Of a stretch of DNA of 64,000 nucleotides, positions 1 to 7,197 are shown piece after piece. The position numbers were made by a program, and so were the translations under genes. The DNA is from Pelagibius sp. Lineage in GTDB: Bacteria; Pseudomonadota; Alphaproteobacteria; Kiloniellales; Kiloniellaceae. Under the pieces are notes generated by a model, which was not told the DNA's origin, made no database searches, and worked only from the letters and a program-made list of their open reading frames with translations. The DNA is taken from the NCBI GenBank assembly GCA_028280305.1, contig JANQMC010000002.1, positions 1-64,000 on the forward strand, in the 5' to 3' direction. Each line of letters begins with the position of its first letter. Position 1 is the first letter of the stretch.

Positions 1-1
1 G

Positions 2-463
2 GTGCCGGCGACGGTAGAGCTGGCAGCGGCAGAGACCGAGGTCAACATCGTGGAAGGTTACGCCGTGCATGGCTATGACGTCGTGGCTTACTTCACCCAA
101 GGAAAGCCGGTGGCCGGTAAAGATCAGTTTACCGCAGACTACGAAGGCGCCACCTATCGGTTTGCCAGCGCCGAGCATCGCGACACCTTTACCGCCGACC
201 CGGCCCAATACGCCCCGCAGTACGGCGGATACTGCGCCTTCGGCACGGCCATGGGCCGCAAGTTCGACGGCGACCCCAATGCCTGGGCCGTTGTCGACGG
301 CAAGCTCTATCTGAACCTGAACAAAGATATTCAGGCGCGCTGGAAAAAGGATGTACCCGGCTTCATCCGGGGTGCGGAGAACAATTGGCCGCTGATCCGC
401 AGCGTCGCCGACGCAAGCCTTGAGGCCTCGTCGCCTGCCGGCGTGACCATCGGCGCCCAGTAA
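2..463 (+). CDS. YHS domain-containing protein, 5' end cut by window
   Basis: A YHS-domain protein of the small secreted family found in many proteobacteria. The residues around VHGYDVVAYF (about 22-31) and the core YGGYCAFG (about 74-81) match the YHS metal/heme-binding-like fold, and the tail with LYLNLNKDIQARW and a final NWPLI segment is typical of the single-domain version. Family members normally start with a signal peptide. Here the open frame begins at the window edge with only a short Ala/Glu-rich lead, so the true start and export signal are almost certainly upstream of base 1. Its substrate is unknown, and a role in metal or redox homeostasis is inference only. It stands alone, followed by a strong inverted repeat. 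Confidence 0.75.
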   Translation: MPATVELAAAETEVNIVEGYAVHGYDVVAYFTQGKPVAGKDQFTADYEGATYRFASAEHRDTFTADPAQYAPQYGGYCAFGTAMGRKFDGDPNAWAVVDGKLYLNLNKDIQARWKKDVPGFIRGAENNWPLIRSVADASLEASSPAGVTIGAQ

Positions 464-512
464 CCTGCCCGTTAGCCTGCCCACCAGTCTCCTGGGCAGC
501 GGCGCGCGAGCC

Positions 513-547
513 ATGTCATGCGGTACCACCTAAGGGCCGCATGACAT
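513..547. terminator. Perfect 11-bp inverted repeat after the YHS gene
   Basis: ATGTCATGCGG at 513-523 is followed after a 13-base loop by its exact reverse complement CCGCATGACAT at 537-547. It lies 50 bases after the YHS stop and 69 bases before the convergent Sel1 gene ends. There is no clear T-run on either side, so it may be a bidirectional stem, an mRNA 3'-end stabiliser or a protein site rather than a classical Rho-independent terminator. Confidence 0.5.
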
Positions 548-615
548 CGGTTCCTCGCGGCTTGGCACGCTGACCGCGCCTTGCCGTTGGAGGATTCATA
601 CGCAACGCCTGCGAC

Positions 616-1176
616 TTAGAACATCGGTCCATATCTCCAGTTGTCGGCATCAGGGGTAACTTCGTCTAAGTCGTAACCGGCCCGCTGCAGGCGTTTTGCA
701 ATTGCCAGCCCATCCTCTGCGGCCTGATCGACAAAGCGGCGACCAAGCGCTTCATCCTTGGCGATGCCATGACCTCGTATCAGATTCAGGCCGTGGTTGA
801 AGCGCCCGACCGGGTCCCCCGCTTCGGCGGCACGACGATCCCATTCTGCAGAAGCATCGGGGTTGTAGTCACCGCCCAGGCCATTGTTTTCAAGTTGGCT
901 CATCCACGTCATTGCCTTGGCGTAGCCAGCTTCGGCGCATCGTCTTGTCAGCTTCCTGGCAAGTTCATGATTGTCATTCTTGGTAACGTTGATCCCCAGA
1001 GAGCAGGTGATGGAGTCGATGACCCCCATCTCAATCTTGCGCGTCAACATCTCACGGCCGGTGTCTTGGGGATTAAGGATACCAAGCTCATCTTCAACCG
1101 TGGTGGGCGACTCAGCCTGAGCCGCGCCCGCGAAAACAATGGCAGACAGTGTCAGGGTCAGTGTCAATCGTTGCAT
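616..1176 (-). CDS. Secreted Sel1-repeat protein
   Basis: A 186-residue protein with a clear signal peptide (residues 1-21, ending AGAAQA) and two Sel1-like helical repeats at about 81-154, recognisable from AEAGYAKAMTW, RRAAEAGDP and IRGHGIAKDEALG. Sel1 proteins usually act as protein-protein adaptors in the periplasm; the partner here is unknown. The reading frame stays open 229 codons further upstream into a threonine dehydratase relic. The start chosen at 1176 has an excellent ribosome site, GGAGGTGAT three bases before ATG, directly followed by the signal peptide. The longer reading is therefore an accident of two remnants sharing a frame. Confidence 0.7.
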   Translation of the reverse strand: MQRLTLTLTLSAIVFAGAAQAESPTTVEDELGILNPQDTGREMLTRKIEMGVIDSITCSLGINVTKNDNHELARKLTRRCAEAGYAKAMTWMSQLENNGLGGDYNPDASAEWDRRAAEAGDPVGRFNHGLNLIRGHGIAKDEALGRRFVDQAAEDGLAIAKRLQRAGYDLDEVTPDADNWRYGPMF

Positions 1177-1323
1177 GTTGATCACCTCCGCATCGGAACA
1201 ATAGCACTGGACCTGAAACAGGTCACCGTGACTTAAGTCGTAGGCTAGATCATTCCCAGGGAACTCTCTCGCCGCGTAGGGGTGGGCAGCCTGCTGCCGG
1301 CCCTCTCTCAAGACCTCCGGTTC

Positions 1324-1863
1324 GCCTGAGAAGTTGATTGGATCGCAGTATCTTTTCGCATCGACATTCCCGCCTGTCGTGAACACGGCGATTGTCTTGC
1401 CCTTGATGATGCGCCCTGTCTCCTGCTTTATGCGCGCAACAAGCACACTGTAATCGGCCGTGTCGCGGTCAAAGGTCACAACCTCCGCACCCAGGACCTT
1501 CGTGCTCTCGATCTTGGCCGGCGGTGTATCCTCGGGCATGACGATCAAGGCCGTCGTACCGGCAAGCTGCGCCGCCAAAGCCAAACCCTGGGCATGGTCG
1601 CCCGAGGAATAGGTTATCGCGCCGCGCCCTTTCTCCTCCGCCGACATGAGACGGAGGCGGTTGTAGGCGCCGCGAATTTTGAAAGCGCCGGTTCTCTGTT
1701 GATGCTCCGCCTTGATCAGCAACCGCCCGCCCAGGCGCTTGTTAACATCGAGGCTTCCAAGCAAAGGCGTGCGCATCACGACACCGGTCAAAGCTTCGCA
1801 AGCTTCGTGAATGGCTTCAAGGGTGATGTCGCCGGTATCCAGGTCTGATGAAGTACTGGTCAA
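1324..1863 (-). pseudogene. Threonine/serine dehydratase with internal deletion
   Basis: The first 150 codons match the N-terminal part of PLP-dependent threonine dehydratases: TPLLGS, the PLP-lysine motif AFKIRGA (Lys62), and a loop reading SSGDHAQG where the family normally has SxGNHAQG. At about codon 152 the sequence jumps to a C-terminal family motif, KGKTIAVFTTGGNVD. The roughly 120-140 residues that normally lie between, including the glycine-rich phosphate loop, are missing. The frame then runs without a stop into the leader of the Sel1 gene. The deletion and the altered Asn loop mean it cannot be an active dehydratase. Confidence 0.7.
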
Positions 1864-1997
1864 TCAAGCCGCTTTCAGGAGAGGGATGGTCCCGACACTT
1901 CAAGTAACAGGCGTTTAGCCCCTCTCCGAAAGACCGGGTCAAGCCTCCAATCGAACATTGATCGGCCCTGTTGATTGTAAGAAGGCCCTCCACTCCC

Positions 1998-2663
1998 CTA
2001 CTTCCGCAGTTCCTCGATCTCCTTGAGGCTGCGGCCGGGGCGGCGGCGGTAGGCGGGCATGGACCAGTTGCAGGTGATGGCGAGGCCGCGCACGGCGAAG
2101 GTGACGAGCACGCCGGCGGCGCCGGAGACCAGCGCCGGCAGCGCCAGTTCGGCCAGGACGACGTAGGTGCAGGCGCCGAGGCCCGAGGCGGTGACGTAAA
2201 TCTCCCGCCGCAGGATGACCGAGGGTTCGTTGCCGATGAGATCCCGGACAATGCCACCCACGGTACCGGTGACAACGCCCATGGCCACCGCCACCAGCGC
2301 GCCGGTGCCGTTGTCCAGGCCCTTGGCGGTGCCGGCCACGGTCACCAGGGCGAGGCCCAGCGCATCGAACCACAACAGCAGCCGATAACGGGATTCCACC
2401 AGATGCGCGGTGAAGTGCACAACCACCGCCGTAACCAGACAGGCGATAATGTGATGCGGTGCGACCATCCAGAATACCGGCACGTCCAGCAGCAGGTCGC
2501 GGACCGTGCCGCCGCCGACACCGGTCAAGACCGCAAGCCACATGAAGCCGACGACATCGAGACTTTTGCGCGAGGCGACCAGGGCGCCGGAGACGGCAAA
2601 GACGATCACCGCCAGCACGTCGATGGTCAGCACCAACTGCGGCGGCGCTTCGATTTCCAGCAT
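1998..2663 (-). CDS. TRIC-type (UPF0126) membrane channel protein
   Basis: A 221-residue, strongly hydrophobic protein with the two-fold internal repeat of the UPF0126/TRIC family. Each half carries a conserved glycine-rich turn followed by Val-Arg-Asp: GVGGGTVRDLL at 48-58 and TGTVGGIVRDLI at 132-143. Seven membrane segments are expected. Prokaryotic TRIC proteins form trimeric monovalent cation channels in the inner membrane; the physiological ion is usually not known. The C-terminal tail is short, basic and cytosolic (PAYRRRPGRSL). It is followed closely upstream by the Rid-family gene on the same strand, but a shared function is not evident. Confidence 0.85.
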   Translation of the reverse strand: MLEIEAPPQLVLTIDVLAVIVFAVSGALVASRKSLDVVGFMWLAVLTGVGGGTVRDLLLDVPVFWMVAPHHIIACLVTAVVVHFTAHLVESRYRLLLWFDALGLALVTVAGTAKGLDNGTGALVAVAMGVVTGTVGGIVRDLIGNEPSVILRREIYVTASGLGACTYVVLAELALPALVSGAAGVLVTFAVRGLAITCNWSMPAYRRRPGRSLKEIEELRK

Positions 2664-2724
2664 GTCAAACCTGCCTTCCGATAACTTAGGGAAATGCTAA
2701 TCCGCTACCAAACACCAGCGCACG

Positions 2725-3138
2725 CTAGGCCGGTTCCACGAAGCGGTCGCGGGGGATTTCGGCAATGGCGGTGATCTCGATCAAAAGGTCGCGGTGGTAG
2801 AGCCGCGAGACCTCGATGGTGGTGGTCACCGGGAAAGGCTCGGCAAAGTATTCCTTGCGCAGAGCACCCGCCGCCATGAAGGCTTCGATATCGGTGGCGT
2901 ATTGGGTGAGCGACACGATGTCCGCCATCGTCCCGCCGACATGGGCCAGTACAGCCCGGATGTTCTCCAGGGCCTGGCGCAGCTGTGCCTGCATGTCGCC
3001 CTTGCCGATGATCTCACCGTCGGGATCGAGCGCGACCTGCCCCTTCAGATGGACGATCTGCCCCTCTCCCTGGGCCACCGCCATGGAAAAAGCGCCGAAG
3101 GGCGCCCAGACGTCAGGTGGGTTGAAGCTCTTGATCAT
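2725..3138 (-). CDS. Rid (YjgF/YER057c/UK114) family protein
   Basis: A 137-residue Rid-fold protein; the fold is a trimer that in RidA itself deaminates reactive enamine/imine intermediates. Fold signatures visible are HLKGQVALDPDGE, the central helix QLRQALENIRAVLAHVG and the C-terminal strand IEVSRL-IEITAIA. In archetypal RidA an arginine lies just before the VEVARLP-like strand and binds the substrate carboxylate. Here that place is threonine (PVTTTIEVSRL), so it probably belongs to another Rid subgroup with a different or no known reaction. I chose ATG at 3138, preceded by AAAGGGGA, over an in-frame TTG eight codons earlier. Confidence 0.8.
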   Translation of the reverse strand: MIKSFNPPDVWAPFGAFSMAVAQGEGQIVHLKGQVALDPDGEIIGKGDMQAQLRQALENIRAVLAHVGGTMADIVSLTQYATDIEAFMAAGALRKEYFAEPFPVTTTIEVSRLYHRDLLIEITAIAEIPRDRFVEPA

Positions 3139-3190
3139 CCGTCGATCCCCTTTGATAGACAAGAATGATTAAAGACGGTCGCAGCCCCAA

Positions 3191-3796
3191 TCAATTCCTG
3201 AAGGTCTCCACAGCAGAGTAAATGCGCACCGCCGTGGTCAGCCAGCAGAGGCCGCCGAAAATCCAGGCAAACCAGGCGAAGAGATCGGGGAAGAGGCAGA
3301 TTGCGACGAAGAGGGCGATGGTCTCGGTGCCCTCGGTCAGCCCGCCGAGATAGTAGATCGACTTTTTGCCCCGCGCCGCCGTGGTGATCCCAAGCTTGGC
3401 GGCCAAGGCGGCAAAGGCCAGAAAGCTCGCCCCCGTGCCGATGAAGGAGAAGATCAGGAAAGCGGCCGGCAGCGCCTGGTCCGGCCGTCCGACGGCGAAA
3501 AAGAAAATGACCCCTGAATAGAACAGGAAATCGAGCACGATATCGAGATAGCCGCCCAGGTCGGTCACCCGGCCGTGGCGCGCAACCGCGCCGTCCAATC
3601 CATCCCCCAGGCGGTTCAACAGGATCAGCGCCAGCGCCCACCAATAACTCTCCAGAGCCAGCATCGCCCAGGCGCCGCAACCGACCAGAAAGCCGGTAAC
3701 GGTGATCCCATTGGCAGTCACCCCCAGGCGGGAAAGGCTCTTGCCGACCCTATCGAGCGGCGGGTCTATGATCTGACGAAGGCGGGCATCCAGCAT
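3191..3796 (-). CDS. CDP-alcohol phosphatidyltransferase family protein
   Basis: A 201-residue integral membrane enzyme carrying the CDP-alcohol phosphatidyltransferase motif D-x2-DG-x2-AR-x8-G-x3-D-x3-D at about 65-89 (DGLDGAVARH followed by GGYLDIVLD). The aspartates bind the metal ions that activate CDP-diacylglycerol. About five to six membrane segments are visible. The family includes phosphatidylglycerophosphate, phosphatidylserine, phosphatidylinositol and phosphatidylcholine synthases; the alcohol substrate cannot be read from this sequence. The frame extends 57 codons further 5', but the ATG at 3796 has AAGGAG eight bases upstream and begins exactly where family homology begins. It is divergent from the gnnA-like gene, with about 240 bases of shared upstream DNA. 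Confidence 0.85.
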   Translation of the reverse strand: MLDARLRQIIDPPLDRVGKSLSRLGVTANGITVTGFLVGCGAWAMLALESYWWALALILLNRLGDGLDGAVARHGRVTDLGGYLDIVLDFLFYSGVIFFFAVGRPDQALPAAFLIFSFIGTGASFLAFAALAAKLGITTAARGKKSIYYLGGLTEGTETIALFVAICLFPDLFAWFAWIFGGLCWLTTAVRIYSAVETFRN

Positions 3797-4035
3797 GCCT
3801 CTCCTTAGCGGTTCAGGGACTGCGGGGCCAGCCCGGCGATTCCCATAGGCAGCGGCTGCTGATGGTCGCAAGCCGATTATCCTTGCCCGGCATACGGTTA
3901 ATTGCCTCACAATCCGCCATGGACAAACGCTGCAGAAGCGACAATATAGAACACCGATAGATTGCAAGCGCGGCGACAGGGGGACCCGCTTTTAGCGTTT
4001 GTGCAGGATGCGAGGCCGTGCACGGAGGTCCCCTG

Positions 4036-5052
4036 ATGCTTGGCAAATTGCCGATGGCCGTAATTGGTACGGGACACTTCGGTCTCTACCACGCCAAAAA
4101 GATTGCTGCCTCCGATGCCGCCGAACTGGTCGGCATCGCCGACATCGATCCAGCACGGGCGGCCGAGGTTGGCTCAGAGCTCGGCGTAGCGGCGTTCAGC
4201 GATCACCGGGAGCTTCTCGGGCGTGTGAAAGCCGCCTGCATCACGGTGCCGACCCAGGCGCATTTCGACATTGCCCGCGATTGTTTGACCGCAGGCATCC
4301 ACGTACTCGTCGAAAAGCCGATATCCGACAGCCTCTCGACGGCCGACGCCCTCATTGCGCTTGCCAGAACAAAGGACCTGATTCTCCAGGTCGGTCATCT
4401 GGTGCGCTTTTCCGGCGTTGCCCAGGCGCTTCAGCGTCACGTGAGTCAGCCCCTCTATATCGACTCGGTCCGCATCACGCCCTTCAGCGGCCGCAGCACA
4501 GACGTGAACGTGGTTCTCGATCTGATGATCCACGACATCGACCTCGTGCTCTCTCTGGTCGATTCACCCATACTCACCATCGATGCCGCCGGGGCGCCGG
4601 TGTTCACCGACCACGAGGATATCTGCTCCGCCAGGATCAAGTTCGCCAACGGTTGCATCGCCACCATCACCGCGAGCCGCATCAGCTTCAAGACAGAGCG
4701 GCGCATGCGCATCTTCCAGCCGAGCAGCTATCTGAGCGTGAACTTTGACACCCAGACCATGATCATCGCCCGCAAGACCGACGAAGAAGGCGGTGGCGCC
4801 ACGGCGGATATCGCCGAGGAGAGTTATGACGAAGTCGATGCGCTGGAACGGGAGATCGAGGACTTCATCGCCTGCGTGCGGGAGGGCCGCCGCCCGCTGG
4901 TTGGCGGGGAAGAAGGCCGTCGCGCCCTGGAGGCGGCCCTGGTCGCAACCCGGGAGTTGCAGGCCCATGCCGACTTCGTCATGGCCGTTAACCGCAGCCC
5001 GGACTTGAAAGACCCTCTGAAGCAATCGTTGAAGCGGCAACTTGGCGGCTAG
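4036..5052 (+). CDS. gnnA: Gfo/Idh/MocA oxidoreductase, probable UDP-GlcNAc 3-dehydrogenase (GnnA)
   Basis: A 338-residue NAD(P)-dependent oxidoreductase. The Rossmann motif VIGTGHFGLYHA is at 9-20, the family EKP motif at 93-95, and the segment DLMIHDIDL at about 162-170 carries the conserved active-site H-D region. This Gfo/Idh/MocA subgroup, immediately upstream of a DegT aminotransferase, matches GnnA. GnnA oxidises C3 of UDP-GlcNAc so that GnnB can place an amino group there, giving UDP-GlcNAc3N for lipid A with 2,3-diamino-2,3-dideoxyglucose. The start at 4036 follows GGAGGT by six bases; a GTG six codons earlier overlaps that site and is unlikely. The specific GnnA assignment is inference; the family assignment is firm. 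Confidence 0.65.
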   Translation: MLGKLPMAVIGTGHFGLYHAKKIAASDAAELVGIADIDPARAAEVGSELGVAAFSDHRELLGRVKAACITVPTQAHFDIARDCLTAGIHVLVEKPISDSLSTADALIALARTKDLILQVGHLVRFSGVAQALQRHVSQPLYIDSVRITPFSGRSTDVNVVLDLMIHDIDLVLSLVDSPILTIDAAGAPVFTDHEDICSARIKFANGCIATITASRISFKTERRMRIFQPSSYLSVNFDTQTMIIARKTDEEGGGATADIAEESYDEVDALEREIEDFIACVREGRRPLVGGEEGRRALEAALVATRELQAHADFVMAVNRSPDLKDPLKQSLKRQLGG

Positions 5053-5063
5053 GACGGATTTCC

Positions 5064-6209
5064 ATGGCGGTCACAGCGCATCATCAGGTTCCCACACCAG
5101 TCCCTCTGGTCGATCTCCAGAAGCAGCAGGCCGCTCTCGACGACCGAATCCGGAGCCGCATGGAAGCGGTGATGGCCCGAGGCGACTTCATCCTCGGCGC
5201 CCCGGTAACCGAGCTCGAAGCAAAGCTTGCGGACTTTGCCGGGACCAAGGCCGCCATCACCGTCGCCAACGGTACCGATGCCCTGCAAATCGCGCTGATG
5301 GCGATGGGCACGGGCCCCGGCGCCGCGGTTTTCGTACCCGCCTTTACTTTCGCCGCCACGGCCGGCGCGGTGGCAATGACAGGCGCAACGCCGGTTTTCG
5401 TCGATATCGACGACGTCACGCTGACCATGGATCCAAAACATCTTGAAGTGCAGATCGCCAAGGTCAAAAAAGTCGGCGGTCTCAAGCCGCAGGGGATCAT
5501 TCCCGTCGATCTCTTCGGCCGGCCCGCCGACTATCCGGCGATCCTTGGTCTGGCGCAGGCAGAGAACTTGATGGTTCTGGCGGATGCAGCCCAGAGTTTC
5601 GGTGCCGCCCGTAATGAGGGCCGCGTCGGTAGGCTGGCGCCTGCAACAACCGTCAGCTTCTATCCCTCAAAACCTCTGGGTTGCTTTGGTGACGGCGGCG
5701 CCATACTGACCCAGGAGCCCGCGCTTGCCGAAGCCTGCCGTCACCTGCGCGGCCACGGCTTCGACCCGGCCGGCGAAGCCCGGCAGGTCGGGCTGAACAG
5801 CCGCTTGGACAGTCTTCAGGCCGCCGTTCTGCTCGCCAAACTGGAGGTCTTCGAAGAGGAACTGCGAACCAGAAGACAGGCGGCCGCATGGTACGATCAG
5901 CGGCTCTCGGCCAGACTGCGGACTCCGCTGCTGGAAAGCAAAGACCGATCGGCCTGGGCGGTTTACGCCGTGCGCTCGCCGCGTCGCGATGTCCTGCAAC
6001 AGGCGCTGCAAGACGCCGGCATCGCCAGCGCCGTCTACTACCGCAAGCCGCTGCACCTCCACGCTGCCTATGCCGGCTTCGGCGAGGGCGCGGGATCGCT
6101 GCCGGTTTCCGAAAGGGTCGCCGAAGAGGTGCTCGCCCTGCCAATGCACGGCTATCTCGATGAAATCACCGTCGAACGAGTCTGTGATGCCCTGCTGCAG
6201 GCGCTCTAA
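5064..6209 (+). CDS. gnnB: DegT/DnrJ/EryC1 PLP aminotransferase, probable GnnB
   Basis: A 381-residue sugar aminotransferase of the DegT/DnrJ/EryC1/StrS family. It opens with the typical VPLVDL segment, then NGTDALQIAL (70-79), the PLP-contact DAAQSFGA (174-181) and the Schiff-base lysine K203 in FYPSKPLGCFGDGGA. It starts 11 bases after the oxidoreductase, so the two form an operon: C3 oxidation of a UDP-sugar followed by transamination. The most economical reading is GnnB, making UDP-2-acetamido-3-amino-2,3-dideoxyglucose for lipid A. A role in another 3-amino sugar (for example in O-antigen) remains possible. The last four bases overlap the convergent deacylase gene. Confidence 0.65.
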   Translation: MAVTAHHQVPTPVPLVDLQKQQAALDDRIRSRMEAVMARGDFILGAPVTELEAKLADFAGTKAAITVANGTDALQIALMAMGTGPGAAVFVPAFTFAATAGAVAMTGATPVFVDIDDVTLTMDPKHLEVQIAKVKKVGGLKPQGIIPVDLFGRPADYPAILGLAQAENLMVLADAAQSFGAARNEGRVGRLAPATTVSFYPSKPLGCFGDGGAILTQEPALAEACRHLRGHGFDPAGEARQVGLNSRLDSLQAAVLLAKLEVFEEELRTRRQAAAWYDQRLSARLRTPLLESKDRSAWAVYAVRSPRRDVLQQALQDAGIASAVYYRKPLHLHAAYAGFGEGAGSLPVSERVAEEVLALPMHGYLDEITVERVCDALLQAL

Positions 6210-7168
6210 CCGGCTTCCAGGTATCGGCCGAGCCTGACCGCCGAAGCGCCGGGGTTCAGGCGCCGCGACGGCATGATCAGCACACAGCCGTCATAAGGCG
6301 TCGTCACCGGCTTAGCGCCGTCGTAGGCAATCACGCTGCCTGCCTTCGCAATGACTTCGAGGCCGCGATAGTCTTCGGCGAAACGGAAGTCCTCGCTTTC
6401 GATGGTGACCGGACCGGTCACCTCGATGAAGCGCTGCTGCGGCAATACGACACCGGCCAGCTCTTCCGCTGCCCAGTCCGCAGCGATCACACCCTTGGCC
6501 AAGAGGAACCGCAAGGCCGTGTGGATGGCCAGCGGCCCGGCGGCGGCTTCCCAGTGCTGCCCACACTCCATCAAGACGGCGTTCTTGGGGCTGTTCGGAT
6601 CGGAGAAGCCTGCATAGTCGCGCATCCGCCGACCGGCGGCATGGCCGGCATCGGTGACCACCAGTTCCGGCAGGCCGACCTCCCGCGCCAGAGCCCGGCC
6701 CTTGGCGAGCGGCCCGGCCATCATCAGCGGCGGCGTTTTGTGCTGCATGGAATGAATGTCCAAAAGAACGTCGACGTCATCCATGTAAGGCCGCACCGTC
6801 CGGGCGCGGCGTAACTCGACGGAGTCACGCGCAGGGTCGTCGAGCGTCTCGGCGGACCAGAGCCGGTTGAAGTCTTCATCCACGAAACGCGATGCCGAAG
6901 GATCAGCTCGGTCGAAGCTGTGGTAGGCTTCAATGTTCATGAACCCCAGAGAGAGCGTTCCCTTAAGCGGCTGCACGCCTTTGCGGAACAGCCAGTCCAG
7001 GGCGATAGCACCGCAGACTTCATTGCCATGGACAACCGCCGTGATCATCACGTGGGGCCCCGGTTCCGGTGCCTCGAGACGCGTGATGTAATCGATACCG
7101 GTGTTGCCCGCCTTATAGGGCGTGATGTCCGGTTGTTCGAGTTCAATGGGATAGTCGTCCTGGGTCAT
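6206..7168 (-). CDS. Succinylglutamate desuccinylase/aspartoacylase family deacylase
   Basis: A 320-residue zinc-dependent deacylase of the AstE/AspA (M14-like) family. The zinc ligands His47 and Glu50 lie in AVVHGNEVCG and the third ligand His139 in LLDIHSM. The family segment DEDFNRLW, which contacts the substrate carboxylate, lies near 97-104. Members hydrolyse N-acyl amino acids such as N-acetylaspartate or N-succinylglutamate; the acyl group is not predictable here. The start at 7168 is preceded by AGGGAGACG; the 21 upstream codons reach into the neighbouring gene. It lies 29 bases downstream of the M81 peptidase and is probably cotranscribed with it and the LysR gene. Confidence 0.8.
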   Translation of the reverse strand: MTQDDYPIELEQPDITPYKAGNTGIDYITRLEAPEPGPHVMITAVVHGNEVCGAIALDWLFRKGVQPLKGTLSLGFMNIEAYHSFDRADPSASRFVDEDFNRLWSAETLDDPARDSVELRRARTVRPYMDDVDVLLDIHSMQHKTPPLMMAGPLAKGRALAREVGLPELVVTDAGHAAGRRMRDYAGFSDPNSPKNAVLMECGQHWEAAAGPLAIHTALRFLLAKGVIAADWAAEELAGVVLPQQRFIEVTGPVTIESEDFRFAEDYRGLEVIAKAGSVIAYDGAKPVTTPYDGCVLIMPSRRLNPGASAVRLGRYLEAG

Positions 7169-7197
7169 CTCTCGTCTCCCTGCTAGGTCTGATTTTC

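Noticed and set aside
616-1863. A single 415-residue fusion protein
   Set aside because: A perfect ribosome site and signal peptide at 1176 define a separate gene; the upstream part is a dehydratase with its core deleted.
4036-6209. A UDP-GlcNAc3NAcA-type (Wlb) O-antigen pathway instead of GnnA-GnnB
   Set aside because: No acetyltransferase, epimerase or dehydrogenase partner lies beside the pair; kept only as an alternative.
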